Under the pieces are notes generated by a model, which searched no databases, was not told the origin of the DNA, and saw only the letters and a list, made by a program, of their open reading frames with translations. From Hyphomicrobiales bacterium (GTDB lineage Bacteria; Pseudomonadota; Alphaproteobacteria; Rhizobiales; Rhizobiaceae), in NCBI GenBank assembly GCA_900473185.1, contig UCKU01000030.1:1-58699 (forward strand): 58,699 nt of DNA, given 5' to 3'. Numbering within the stretch: position 1 is the stretch's first letter; each line of letters opens with the position of its first letter. This document shows, piece after piece, positions 51,075-58,699 of the stretch. The translations under genes were made by a program, and so were the position numbers.

Positions 51075-53981
51075 TCAGCCACGGATGCCGAGTTCGCGCA
51101 GTGCTGCAGCGTCACGCGCCGAAACGTCGGGATAATCAGGATCGGAACCGACATCGGTGGTGATGCGCCAGGAACGGGCGCATTTTACGCCTTCTGCGAG
51201 CTTCGGAACGACAGCGACTTCGGGCACTTCCGGCAGGCGGAAAGCGTCAGCCGGGCCGGTGTCCGCCTTGATGGTGATGCCGGAGGTGATGCAGACCTCG
51301 CTGAAATCCTGCCCCTCAAGCGCCTTGCGAAGCTCGGCATCGGCGACATAGACGACAGGAGCAGCTTCCAGCGACGAGCCGATACGCTTGTCCTTGCGCT
51401 CGATTTCGAGAGCGCCGGTCACGACGCTGCGGATCGCGCGGATCAGCTTCCACTTTTCGGCCAGAGCATCGTTGCGCCATTCCTTGGCGACCGGAGCAAA
51501 CTGCTCCAGATGCACGGAGACGGCCGAAGGATTGCGCGACAGCCACGCCTCCTCTGTGGTGAAAGGCAGCATCGGAGCAAGCCAGGTCACCATGCAATCA
51601 AAGATCATGCGGATGACATACAGGGCCGAACGACGGCGAAGGCTGGAGGGCGCATCGCAATAGAGCGCATCCTTGCGGATATCAAAGTAAAAGGCCGACA
51701 GCTCGACATTTGCAAAGTCGATCAATGCGCGGGCGATCTTCTTGAAGTCGAAAGCGTCGTAGTTTTCGCGTACGAGCTGGTCGAGTTCGGAGAGACGATG
51801 CAGCATCAGCTGCTCCAGCTCCGGCAGATCCGAGAGCGCGATGACTTCGCCCTTGTCATGCGCCAGCGTGCCGAGCATCCAGCGGATGGTGTTGCGCAGC
51901 TTGCGATAGGCATCGACATTGGTCTGGATGATCGTCTTGCCGACGCGCAGGTCGTCCGCATAGTCCGAGGTCATGACCCAGAGGCGAAGGATGTCGGCAC
52001 CGGCATCCTTCATCACTTCCTGCGGCGAAGTGACGTTGCCCTTCGACTTCGACATCTTCTCGCCCTTCTCGTCCATGGTGAAGCCATGAGTGAGGACGGC
52101 ATCGTAAGGCGCACGGCCGCGCGTCGCAGCCGATTCCAGGAGCGAGGAGTGGAACCAGCCGCGATGCTGGTCGGAGCCTTCGAGATAGAGATCGGCCGGC
52201 CACTTGAGGTCGGGGCGGTCTTCCAGCGTGAAGGTGTGCGTGGAGCCCGAGTCGAACCAGACATCGAGAATATCCATGACCTGCGACCACTTGGCCGGGT
52301 CGTGCTCGTTGCCGAGGAAACGCTCCTTGGCGCCTGCGGCAAACCAGGCATCGGCGCCTTCGGCATCGAAAGCATCGAGGATGCGCTGGTTGACGGCATC
52401 GTCCTGCAGCACGTCGCCCTGCTCGTCGACGAAGACGCAGATCGGCACGCCCCAGGCGCGCTGACGGGACAGAACCCAGTCCGGGCGCTGTTCGATCATG
52501 GCGCGCAGGCGGTTCTGGCCGGCAGCCGGCACGAAACGCGTGTCGTCGATCGCCTTCAGCGCGCGGGTGCGCAGCGTCGTTCCATCCGCTAGGGTCTTGT
52601 CCATATAGACGAACCACTGCGGCGTGTTGCGGAAGATCACCGGCTTCTTGGAGCGCCAGGAATGCGGATACTGATGCTTCAGGCGGCCGCGGGCAAAGAG
52701 CGCGTTGCGCTCGATTAGCGCCTTGATGACGCGGTCGTTGGCATCGCCCTTCTTGCCGTTGTCGTCGATGACGCGTGCGCCTTCGAAGCCAGGCGCATCG
52801 GCGGTATAGAAGCCGCCGTCGTCAACCGGGAACGGGATCTTGGTCTCGATGCCGCGTCCTTCGATTTCGCGGGCATGCGCCATCCAGACATCAAAGTCCT
52901 CGCGACCATGGCTCGGAGCGGTGTGCACGAAACCGGTACCGGCATCGTCGGTGACGTGATCGCCATCGAGTAGCGGTACCAGGAATTCGTAGCCGCCTCC
53001 GAGGCCATGTAGCGGATGAGCGCAGGTGATGCCGGCGAGATCGGCAGCCGTGACGTCGCCGAGACGCTTATATTGCAGCTTTGCCTTTGCGAAGGATTCT
53101 TCGGCGAGCTTGTCAGCGAAGATCATCTTCTCGCCCGGGCGCGGGCCAAAATCGTTCTCGGCAGCAGTGACTTCGTAGAGGCCGTAAGCAACACGCGAGG
53201 AATAGGCGATCGCCCGGTTACCAGGGATCGTCCAGGGCGTAGTGGTCCAGATGACGATGGAAGCATCCTTGAGGCCATCAGGGCCATTCGCGACCGGGAA
53301 CTTCACCCAGATCGTGTCGCTCTCATAGTCATGGTATTCAACTTCGGCTTCCGCCAGCGCAGTGCGCTCGACGACCGACCACATGATCGGCTTGGAGCCA
53401 CGGTAAAGCTGGCCGCTCTTGGCGATCTTCAGAAGCTCACCGGCGATGCGGCTTTCCGCATGGAAGTTCATCGTCAGATACGGGTTTTCGAAATCACCGA
53501 CGATACCGAGGCGCTGGAACTCGCCGCCCTGGATGGCGATCCACTTTTCGGCATAGGCGCGGCATTCGCGGCGGAATTCGATCATCGCCGACGGCTCGGT
53601 CAGGTCAGGCTTGGCCTTGCCCTTGGCGCGGTAGTTTTCTTCCTCGATCTTCCATTCGATCGGCAGGCCGTGGCAGTCCCAGCCGGGAACGTAGTTGGAG
53701 TCGTAACCGCGCATCTGGAAGGAGCGGGTGATGACGTCCTTGAGGATCTTGTTCAGCGCGTGGCCGATATGGATGTTGCCATTGGCGTAGGGCGGGCCGT
53801 CGTGCAGGACGAACTTTTCGCGGCCGGCGGCCGAGGCACGCAGCTTCTTGTAGAGATCCATCTGCTGCCAGCGGGCAACGAGTTCCGGCTCCTTCTGCGG
53901 CAGGCCGGCGCGCATGGGGAAATCCGTCTCGGGCAGATAGAGCGTCTTCGAGTAATCGATCTTTTCGGCTGTGTCGGTCAT
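51075..53981 (-). CDS. ileS: Isoleucyl-tRNA synthetase
   Basis: The 968-residue class I synthetase charges tRNA-Ile. It has the HIGH motif in GPPYANGNIHIGHALNKIL, the KMSKS motif in DEKGEKMSKSKGN, the editing (CP1) domain with TTTPWTIPGNRAIAY and HTAPSHGREDF, and the anticodon-binding C-terminal part. The start at 53981 (MTDTAEKIDYSKTLYLP) is the conserved N-terminus; the frame to 54011 adds unconserved residues. The C-terminus (ARDAAALRELGIRG) shows no Cys4 zinc finger. It precedes the lipoprotein gene. Confidence 0.97.
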   Translation of the reverse strand: MTDTAEKIDYSKTLYLPETDFPMRAGLPQKEPELVARWQQMDLYKKLRASAAGREKFVLHDGPPYANGNIHIGHALNKILKDVITRSFQMRGYDSNYVPGWDCHGLPIEWKIEEENYRAKGKAKPDLTEPSAMIEFRRECRAYAEKWIAIQGGEFQRLGIVGDFENPYLTMNFHAESRIAGELLKIAKSGQLYRGSKPIMWSVVERTALAEAEVEYHDYESDTIWVKFPVANGPDGLKDASIVIWTTTPWTIPGNRAIAYSSRVAYGLYEVTAAENDFGPRPGEKMIFADKLAEESFAKAKLQYKRLGDVTAADLAGITCAHPLHGLGGGYEFLVPLLDGDHVTDDAGTGFVHTAPSHGREDFDVWMAHAREIEGRGIETKIPFPVDDGGFYTADAPGFEGARVIDDNGKKGDANDRVIKALIERNALFARGRLKHQYPHSWRSKKPVIFRNTPQWFVYMDKTLADGTTLRTRALKAIDDTRFVPAAGQNRLRAMIEQRPDWVLSRQRAWGVPICVFVDEQGDVLQDDAVNQRILDAFDAEGADAWFAAGAKERFLGNEHDPAKWSQVMDILDVWFDSGSTHTFTLEDRPDLKWPADLYLEGSDQHRGWFHSSLLESAATRGRAPYDAVLTHGFTMDEKGEKMSKSKGNVTSPQEVMKDAGADILRLWVMTSDYADDLRVGKTIIQTNVDAYRKLRNTIRWMLGTLAHDKGEVIALSDLPELEQLMLHRLSELDQLVRENYDAFDFKKIARALIDFANVELSAFYFDIRKDALYCDAPSSLRRRSALYVIRMIFDCMVTWLAPMLPFTTEEAWLSRNPSAVSVHLEQFAPVAKEWRNDALAEKWKLIRAIRSVVTGALEIERKDKRIGSSLEAAPVVYVADAELRKALEGQDFSEVCITSGITIKADTGPADAFRLPEVPEVAVVPKLAEGVKCARSWRITTDVGSDPDYPDVSARDAAALRELGIRG

Positions 53982-54303
53982 GTGTGACAATCGTTTCTGG
54001 CGGCCCGACAAGGGCTCGCGGATATGAAATCTGTGGTGACGGAAAGCGCTTGCTCAATCCAAGCGCCAAAAACCCGGACCTTCCGGCTGCTCAGCGCGCG
54101 CGGAAGACCGGGCCGATAATTCGTATCGAATGCGCCAGCCGGAATTTACTCATCGGGCCGGTTCATAGGCGCTTTTCGGCGGAAAAGGAAGAGGGATTTC
54201 AGTCTCTCGGCCTCACGAAAAGCCGCAGGCCGGATGCCTGTTGCTTGCTCTCTGCGGCACTCAGGCTCTTGCAATTCCCCTCGCCGGCGCGCGGAGATTG
54301 ACG
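53982..54303. other. Intergenic region between ileS and the MFS locus
   Basis: About 320 bases with divergent outward genes. It holds the GCGCTTG/CAAGCGC hairpin (separate entry) and should hold the ileS promoter. I see no clear -35/-10 and no T-box or other leader. Confidence 0.45.
54046..54066. repeat. 7-bp perfect hairpin upstream of ileS
   Basis: GCGCTTG (54046-54052) and CAAGCGC (54060-54066) are exact inverted repeats with a 7-base loop, 65-85 bases before the ileS ATG. It could lie in the ileS leader or be an operator; nothing decides. Confidence 0.4.
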
Positions 54304-54435
54304 ATGATGGCGACGATTTACTGCTCCCAATGCAAAAAATCCGAAGTCACTGTCGAATTCCAGACTGCCCGAACGTCTTTGACTCGCAGGCATGGGAAAT
54401 TCATCATGCCGATCAAACCCGTCCGCAAGGAGTGA
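54304..54435 (+). CDS. Possible 43-residue protein with one CxxC pair
   Basis: The ORF begins ATGATG at 54304, with GGAG at 54293-54296 at a good 7-base spacing. It encodes MMATIYCSQCKKSEVTVEF, a basic middle, and the end FIMPIKPVRKE. A single CxxC (Cys-Ser-Gln-Cys) resembles half of a zinc ribbon. Its stop is 7 bases before the MFS ATG, so it may be a leader or small partner protein. I cannot match it to a family, and a chance ORF is possible. Confidence 0.4.
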   Translation: MMATIYCSQCKKSEVTVEFQTARTSLTRRHGKFIMPIKPVRKE

Positions 54436-54442
54436 TGAGGAT

Positions 54443-55657
54443 ATGAGCAGTTCCTATCGTTGGGTAATCGTCGCGGCCGGCGCACTGATGACGTGCGTTG
54501 CTCTCGGCGCCATGTTTTCTCTCGCCATTTTCCAGCAACCGATCGCCGACGCGACCGGCTGGTCGCATGCCGGCATCGCCAGCGCCATGACGCTCAATTT
54601 CATCGTCATGGGCATAGGCGGCTTCTTCTGGGGTGCTGCCAGCGACCGATACGGACCGCGCCCGGTGGTGCTGATCGGCTCCGTCATCCTCGGGGTGGCG
54701 CTGATGCTTGCCAGCCGCGCGGAAACGCTTCTGCAGTTCCAGCTGACCTATGGCGTGCTGGTCGGGCTTTCTGCCAGTGCCTTTTTCGCACCGATGATCG
54801 CCGCGACGACGGAGTGGTTCGACGAGAACCGCGGCCTTGCCGTCTCGCTGGTTTCGGCAGGAATGGGTGTTGCGCCGATGACGATCTCGCCCTTCGCGCG
54901 CTGGCTGATCACCGCCTATGAATGGCGCCCGGCGATGATGATCATCGGCATCGGTGCACTCATCCTGATGATCCCGGCAGCACTTCTCGTGCGTCGGCGG
55001 CCGTCGCCACCGCAGGATACGCATGAGGCCATCGTATCAGGTGATGGCGGTGCCCCCAATCTGTGGAAGGTTTTCCGCTCGCCGCAGTTCATCGTGCTCG
55101 GGCTGACCTTCTTCGCCTGCTGTGCCGCCCATTCCGGACCGATCTTCCATATGGTGAGCTACGCGACGTTCTGCGGCGTTGCACCCATGGCTGCCGTCAG
55201 CATCTACAGTGTCGAGGGACTTGCCGGTCTCGGCGGGCGCCTGCTCTATGGTACGCTGGCAGACCGGATCGGCGTGAAGCCGGTCATCATCGCCGGCCTA
55301 CTGGTGCAGGCGGCGGCCCTTGCCACCTATCTTGCCGTCAGCAAGCTCGGGGAGTTCTATGCGCTCGCCGTCATCTTCGGCAGCGCCTATGGCGGGGTGA
55401 TGCCGCTCTACGCCGTGCTGGCGCGGGAATATTTCGGCCCGCGCATCATCGGCACGGTGTTCGGGGCGGCGACAATGCTCTCCAGTATCGGCATGGCCTT
55501 CGGCCCGCTGATCGGCGGCTGGATCTACGATACCTATGCCAACTACTCGTGGCTCTTCATCGGCTCCGCGCTGGTCGGGCTCGGTGCGGCAGCCATTGCA
55601 CTCGCCTTCCCGCCGTTGCCGCGCCAGAAATCACAGCCCGCGCTCGGCACGGCCTGA
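54443..55657 (+). CDS. MFS transporter (OFA/monocarboxylate-like)
   Basis: The 404-residue protein has twelve membrane helices in two halves. The MFS loop signature is visible as FFWGAASDRYGPRPVVLIG between helices 2 and 3 and again as GRLLYGTLADRIGVKPVII. The first helix AGALMTCVALGAMFSLAIF with the following FQQPIADATGW resembles the oxalate/formate and monocarboxylate branch. The substrate is unknown. The ATG at 54443 (MSSSYRW) has AAGGAG and GAGG upstream. It is read on the plus strand between ileS and ribF, which are both on the minus strand. Confidence 0.88.
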   Translation: MSSSYRWVIVAAGALMTCVALGAMFSLAIFQQPIADATGWSHAGIASAMTLNFIVMGIGGFFWGAASDRYGPRPVVLIGSVILGVALMLASRAETLLQFQLTYGVLVGLSASAFFAPMIAATTEWFDENRGLAVSLVSAGMGVAPMTISPFARWLITAYEWRPAMMIIGIGALILMIPAALLVRRRPSPPQDTHEAIVSGDGGAPNLWKVFRSPQFIVLGLTFFACCAAHSGPIFHMVSYATFCGVAPMAAVSIYSVEGLAGLGGRLLYGTLADRIGVKPVIIAGLLVQAAALATYLAVSKLGEFYALAVIFGSAYGGVMPLYAVLAREYFGPRIIGTVFGAATMLSSIGMAFGPLIGGWIYDTYANYSWLFIGSALVGLGAAAIALAFPPLPRQKSQPALGTA

Positions 55658-55659
55658 GG

Positions 55660-56643
55660 TCAATCGAAACAGAGCTTCCGGTCGAGCTCGCCGAGCGGTC
55701 TCACACCTGCCAGCAGTGCCCTTGCCTCCTCCTCGTCGCGCTTGATCTGCGCGACGAGTGGATCGAGCCCGTCGAACTTCAGTTCGGGGCGAAGATAGCC
55801 GAAGAAGGAGACCGAGCAGGTCTGGCCGTAGAGATCACCGCTGAAATCGAAAAGATAGGTTTCAAGCAGCGGCGCGCCGTTTTCCGTCACTGTTGGACGC
55901 CGGCCGTAGCTTGCCACCGCATCATAGAGCCTGCCGTTTTCGAGCCGGAAACGAACAGCGTAAATGCCGGCTGCAAGTTCCGCCTCCGGCGGCAGCTGCA
56001 TGTTGGCGGTCGGGAAGCCGAGCTGGCGGCCGAGCTTCTCACCATCGATCACCTTCGCCTGCACCGTATAGTGATAGCCGAGCATGGCGGCGACCGAGGA
56101 GACATCGCCTTCCTTCAGCAGCGCGCGGATATGGCTCGATGAGATGACATCCGTGTTCTCGTCGCGGAATGCGTCGATCAGAGTGACGCCGAACCCATAT
56201 TTGTTGCCGGCATCCATGAGGAAGGCCGGACCGCCTTCCCGGCCGCGGCCGAAATGGAAATCGAAGCCAGTCACGACCTCGGAAGCGCCGAGCCAGTCCT
56301 TCAATATGGAATGGATGAAATCCTCTGCCGAGCGCTGCGAGAATTCGTAATTGAAGGGATATTCAATGACCGCGTTGAAGCCCAGTTCTTCCAGGATGCG
56401 TGCCTTGAAGGGCGCGGGCGTCAGGCGGAAGACCGGCGCATCAGGCTTGAAAACGGTGCGGGGATGCGGCTCGAAGGTCAGCACCAGGGCGGGAATACCA
56501 CGCTCCTTTGCGATATCGAGAGCCCGGTTCAGCACCGATTGATGGCCGCGATGGACGCCGTCGAAATTGCCGATGGCGATGACACCGCCCTTCAAATGCT
56601 CGGGCAGCGGATCACGGGTTTCATTGCGGTGGAAAACGGTCAT
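55660..56643 (-). CDS. ribF: Bifunctional riboflavin kinase/FAD synthetase
   Basis: The 327-residue enzyme makes FMN and then FAD from riboflavin. The N-terminal FAD synthetase domain (about 20-185) has VIAIGNFDGVHRGHQSVL, LTFEPHPRTVF, a VVTGFDFHFGRGREG segment and SSSHIRALL. The C-terminal flavokinase domain (about 190-310) has GRQLGFPTANMQLP, AVASYGRRPTV and LETYLFDF. The ATG at 56643 (MTVFHRNE) gives the normal length. It follows the HAD gene after 14 bases and is probably co-transcribed. No FMN riboswitch is evident. Confidence 0.97.
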   Translation of the reverse strand: MTVFHRNETRDPLPEHLKGGVIAIGNFDGVHRGHQSVLNRALDIAKERGIPALVLTFEPHPRTVFKPDAPVFRLTPAPFKARILEELGFNAVIEYPFNYEFSQRSAEDFIHSILKDWLGASEVVTGFDFHFGRGREGGPAFLMDAGNKYGFGVTLIDAFRDENTDVISSSHIRALLKEGDVSSVAAMLGYHYTVQAKVIDGEKLGRQLGFPTANMQLPPEAELAAGIYAVRFRLENGRLYDAVASYGRRPTVTENGAPLLETYLFDFSGDLYGQTCSVSFFGYLRPELKFDGLDPLVAQIKRDEEEARALLAGVRPLGELDRKLCFD

Positions 56644-56657
56644 CGGCTTCAATTCTC

Positions 56658-57506
56658 TTATGCGAGGCGCGGCATCCACCACTTCGGCGCTGCCTTTTCC
56701 CGTTCGAGATAGGCGTGCAGGATCGCCTCGTCGGTCTCGCCGTGCAGCGTATATTCCTTCGCGTGGATACCACCGCTGATGTAAAGAAGGTCGAGGCCAT
56801 AATTCAAGGCGCCGCGAACATCCGTCGGCATGCCGTCGCCAATCGCCAGCACACGGTTAACAGGGAAATCGCCCCGCACTTCGCGGGCAGCGGCCAGCGT
56901 CGCCTCGTAGATCGGCCGGTGCGGCTTGCCGGCAATGCGGGTGGAGCCACCCAGCTGCTCATAGTAGGCGGCCATGGCGCCAGCGCAGGGAATGATGCGG
57001 TGACCGCGCTCGACCACGAGGTCGGGATTGGCGCAGATCATCGGCACGTTGCGGGCTTTGAAGTCCAGCAGCATGTCCGTGTAGTCCTCGGGCGTCTGCG
57101 TCTCGTCGTCGAAAAAGCCGGTGCAGACGACGGAGGTGGTGTCGCCCGCGGCAGCACGCTCGATATCGAGACCTTCGAGGATCGGATTGTCGCGCTCCGG
57201 ACCGAGCAGGAAGACCTCCCGCGGGCCTTCGGCAATCAGCGCGCGGGTGACATCGCCCGAAGTGACGATGCGATCATAGGCGCCGTCGGGCACGCCGATC
57301 TGGCGGAGTTGCTCGACGACCTGCCAGGAGACACGCGGCGAATTGGTGATGAGAACGACGGTCAGGCCGGCGGCCCGGGCCGCCTGCAGCGCTTCGCCTG
57401 CCTTCGGAAACGGATCGACGCCGTTATGCACGACGCCCCAGACATCGCAGAGCACCGCGTCATATCGATCGGTGATCTCGGAGAAGTTCGCAATCCGCTT
57501 TGCCAT
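56658..57506 (-). CDS. TIGR01459-type HAD class IIA hydrolase
   Basis: The 282-residue protein has HAD motif I in AVLCDVWGVVHNGVDPF, motif II Ser in VVLITNSPRVS, and motif III/IV in IAGKPHRPIYEATL and VLAIGDGMPTDVRGA. The cap and length fit the class IIA group close to NagD, named TIGR01459 in alphaproteobacteria. The substrate is unknown; p-nitrophenyl phosphatase-type activity is typical of relatives. It is paired with ribF, a conserved arrangement in this group as I recall. Confidence 0.9.
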   Translation of the reverse strand: MAKRIANFSEITDRYDAVLCDVWGVVHNGVDPFPKAGEALQAARAAGLTVVLITNSPRVSWQVVEQLRQIGVPDGAYDRIVTSGDVTRALIAEGPREVFLLGPERDNPILEGLDIERAAAGDTTSVVCTGFFDDETQTPEDYTDMLLDFKARNVPMICANPDLVVERGHRIIPCAGAMAAYYEQLGGSTRIAGKPHRPIYEATLAAAREVRGDFPVNRVLAIGDGMPTDVRGALNYGLDLLYISGGIHAKEYTLHGETDEAILHAYLEREKAAPKWWMPRLA

Positions 57507-57694
57507 TCCGCTTTCCTGCTTCGCTTTCAGTCACCGGTGACATTGCAAAGGCGGGCTTCAATGGCAAGGCATTTTCTGCGTTAGGCGAAGAACGCCGAAG
57601 GTTCAAAAGCCGGGCGTGAGCAAAGCTCGGTAACCAAGCCGGACAAATCCTGCCTGTCTCCACAATTCCGGCACAAAAATCCGTGATGGCTCTT

Positions 57695-57723
57695 CTTGAC
57701 TCCTTCTGGAGCCATCCCTAAAT
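57695..57723 (+). promoter_or_regulatory. groESL promoter, heat-shock (sigma-32-like) type
   Basis: CTTGAC (57695-57700), a 17-base spacer and CTAAAT (57718-57723) match the CTTGAC-N17-CYTAT-like form of alphaproteobacterial RpoH promoters, and could also serve sigma-70. CIRCE begins 8 bases after the -10 box. Confidence 0.65.
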
Positions 57724-57731
57724 GCACGGCG

Positions 57732-57758
57732 GTAGCACTCACGGGAGTTGAGTGCTAA
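57732..57758 (+). promoter_or_regulatory. CIRCE operator (HrcA site) of groESL
   Basis: GTAGCACTC (57732-57740), a 9-base spacer, then GAGTGCTAA (57750-57758). The consensus is TTAGCACTC-N9-GAGTGCTAA, so one base deviates. It marks HrcA repression of the chaperonin operon. It lies 56 bases before the groES ATG. Confidence 0.95.
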
Positions 57759-57814
57759 CACTTTCATTGTGGGCCAACCCGGTCCGCGAATGTCATTTGA
57801 TCGAGGGATTAGCA

Positions 57815-58111
57815 ATGGCAAGCACCAATTTCCGCCCGCTTCACGATCGCGTCGTCGTCCGTCGCGTTGAATCCGAAGCGAAGACCAAGGGTGGCATCAT
57901 CATCCCGGACACCGCCAAGGAAAAGCCGCAGGAAGGCGAAATTGTCGCCGTCGGTTCCGGCGCTCGTGACGAATCCGGCAAGGTCGTTCCGCTCGACGTC
58001 AAGGCTGGCGACCGTATCCTGTTCGGCAAGTGGTCGGGCACGGAAGTCAAGATCGACGGCGAAGACCTTCTGATCATGAAGGAAGCCGACATCATGGGCA
58101 TTATCGGCTAA
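57815..58111 (+). CDS. groES: Co-chaperonin GroES
   Basis: The 98-residue protein forms the heptameric lid of GroEL. It contains FRPLHDRVVVRRVESEAKTKG, the mobile loop GGIIIPDTAKEKPQ, and GDRILFGKWSGTEVKIDGED. The ATG at 57815 (MASTNF) begins the known protein; an in-frame ATG at 57752 lies within CIRCE and is rejected. Control is by HrcA/CIRCE and probably RpoH. Confidence 0.97.
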   Translation: MASTNFRPLHDRVVVRRVESEAKTKGGIIIPDTAKEKPQEGEIVAVGSGARDESGKVVPLDVKAGDRILFGKWSGTEVKIDGEDLLIMKEADIMGIIG

Positions 58112-58166
58112 TCGGCCGATTGTCTTTCACCTGATACGCTGACACCCCTTTTCAGGAGTTCTCAAA

Positions 58167-58699
58167 ATGGCAGCTAAAGAAGTAAAGTTCGGCCGCGGCG
58201 CGCGCGAAAAGATGCTGCGCGGCGTCGACGTCCTCGCTGACGCAGTGAAGGTCACGCTTGGTCCTAAGGGCCGTAACGTCGTTATCGACAAGTCCTTCGG
58301 CGCTCCGCGCATCACCAAGGACGGTGTTTCTGTCGCCAAGGAAATCGAACTCGAAGACAAGTTCGAAAACATGGGCGCCCAGATGGTCCGCGAAGTTGCT
58401 TCGAAGACCAACGACATCGCCGGCGACGGCACCACGACCGCCACGGTTCTCGCACAGGCCATCGTTCGCGAAGGCAACAAGGCTGTTGCAGCCGGCATGA
58501 ACCCGATGGACCTGAAGCGCGGCATCGACCTCGCCGTTGCTGAAGTCGTCAAGGATCTCCAGGCCAAGGCCAAGAAGATCTCCACTTCGGAAGAAGTTGC
58601 CCAGGTCGGCACGATCTCCGCAAACGGCGACAAGCAGGTCGGTCTCGACATTGCTGAAGCCATGCAGAAGGTCGGCAACGAAGGCGTCATCACCGTCGA
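58167..58699 (+). CDS. groEL: Chaperonin GroEL (3' end outside the window)
   Basis: The first 177 residues are visible. They contain MAAKEVKFGRGAREKMLRGV, the ATP-binding TLGPKGRNVVIDKSFGAP and AGDGTTTATVLAQAIV (the catalytic-region DGTTT), all typical of GroEL. The ATG at 58167 follows AGGAG at 58154-58158. It forms an operon with groES (55-base gap). Rhizobia often have several groEL copies; the CIRCE-controlled one is usually the heat-inducible copy. Whether this is the essential copy cannot be told here. Confidence 0.96.
   Translation, partial: MAAKEVKFGRGAREKMLRGVDVLADAVKVTLGPKGRNVVIDKSFGAPRITKDGVSVAKEIELEDKFENMGAQMVREVASKTNDIAGDGTTTATVLAQAIVREGNKAVAAGMNPMDLKRGIDLAVAEVVKDLQAKAKKISTSEEVAQVGTISANGDKQVGLDIAEAMQKVGNEGVITV

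Larger units (their letters stand above)
57507..57814. other. Intergenic region carrying groESL control
   Basis: 308 bases between two divergent units. The right half holds the groES promoter and CIRCE. Near 57663 a stretch CAATTCCGGCACAAAAATCCG resembles half of the palindromic element (GCAATTCCGGACGCAAAACC), perhaps a decayed copy. Nothing else stands out. Confidence 0.5.

Noticed and set aside
54077..54303. tRNA-sensing leader (T-box) for ileS
   Set aside because: T-boxes are not expected in alphaproteobacteria, and I see neither the T-box sequence nor a specifier loop.

Overview
The window looks like a stretch of core chromosome from an alphaproteobacterium of the Rhizobiaceae (Rhizobium or a close relative). 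The reasons are high GC content, ATP synthase with separate b and b' subunits and the F0 genes split from F1, a MutL with its own endonuclease motif, DUF2007, DUF2093 and DUF4170 family proteins, a lipid A/Kdo gene block, and a family of palindromic intergenic elements of the kind scattered through Rhizobium genomes. I see no insertion sequence, prophage, CRISPR array, rRNA or tRNA gene.

Layout. 1-6150 (minus): sppA, a small membrane protein, glyQ, lemA, an AroA-type EPSP synthase and a DUF2207 membrane protein cut by the window edge. 6344-13389: mntH, an N6-adenine methyltransferase with DUF2007, a polyprenyl diphosphate synthase, and a TPR protein-ispE-moaB run. 13412-16641: a secreted hypothetical, a GT2-like protein without a DxD motif, a PA0069-type radical SAM protein and rnhB. 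16881-19520 (minus): atpI-atpB-atpE-atpF'-atpF, ending at a strong terminator. 19906-25753 (minus): a SleB-type cell wall hydrolase, kup with a CorA-type transporter, and an Mrp/ApbC ATPase. 26324-31480: a LuxR solo, then an IclR regulator divergent from an SDR-dgoK-dgoA-SMP30 operon that matches most of a De Ley-Doudoroff galactose/galactonate route. The dehydratase step is missing from the window. 31718-35624: a PRC-barrel protein, a degenerate-GGDEF/EAL protein and a PAS-PAS-receiver protein without a kinase domain. 35808-43767: mutL and DUF2093 facing a minus-strand block of pmbA, a CysQ-like phosphatase, DUF4170, waaA, a HAD phosphatase and lpxK. 43882-50943: a KefB-type antiporter, then patatin, rsmD and rluB on the minus strand, then tadA with a small membrane protein, and a lipoprotein. 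51075-58699: ileS, a plus-strand MFS gene with a tiny CxxC ORF inserted before ribF and a HAD gene, and finally groES-groEL behind a CIRCE operator.

Most of the content is housekeeping, and I do not see an obvious new defence or mobile system. The most interesting signals are these: (i) five copies of a two-hairpin intergenic element whose arms co-vary while the cores are kept; (ii) a tightly packed promoter with a duplicated IclR-type operator in front of the sugar-acid operon; (iii) four tandem 55-residue Arg/Gly-rich repeats in the RluB-type pseudouridine synthase; (iv) a c-di-GMP phosphodiesterase next to a kinase-less PAS-receiver protein, with similar CCC-AAATT-GGG palindromes upstream of both; and (v) a LuxR solo whose ligand-pocket residues differ from the acyl-homoserine-lactone consensus.
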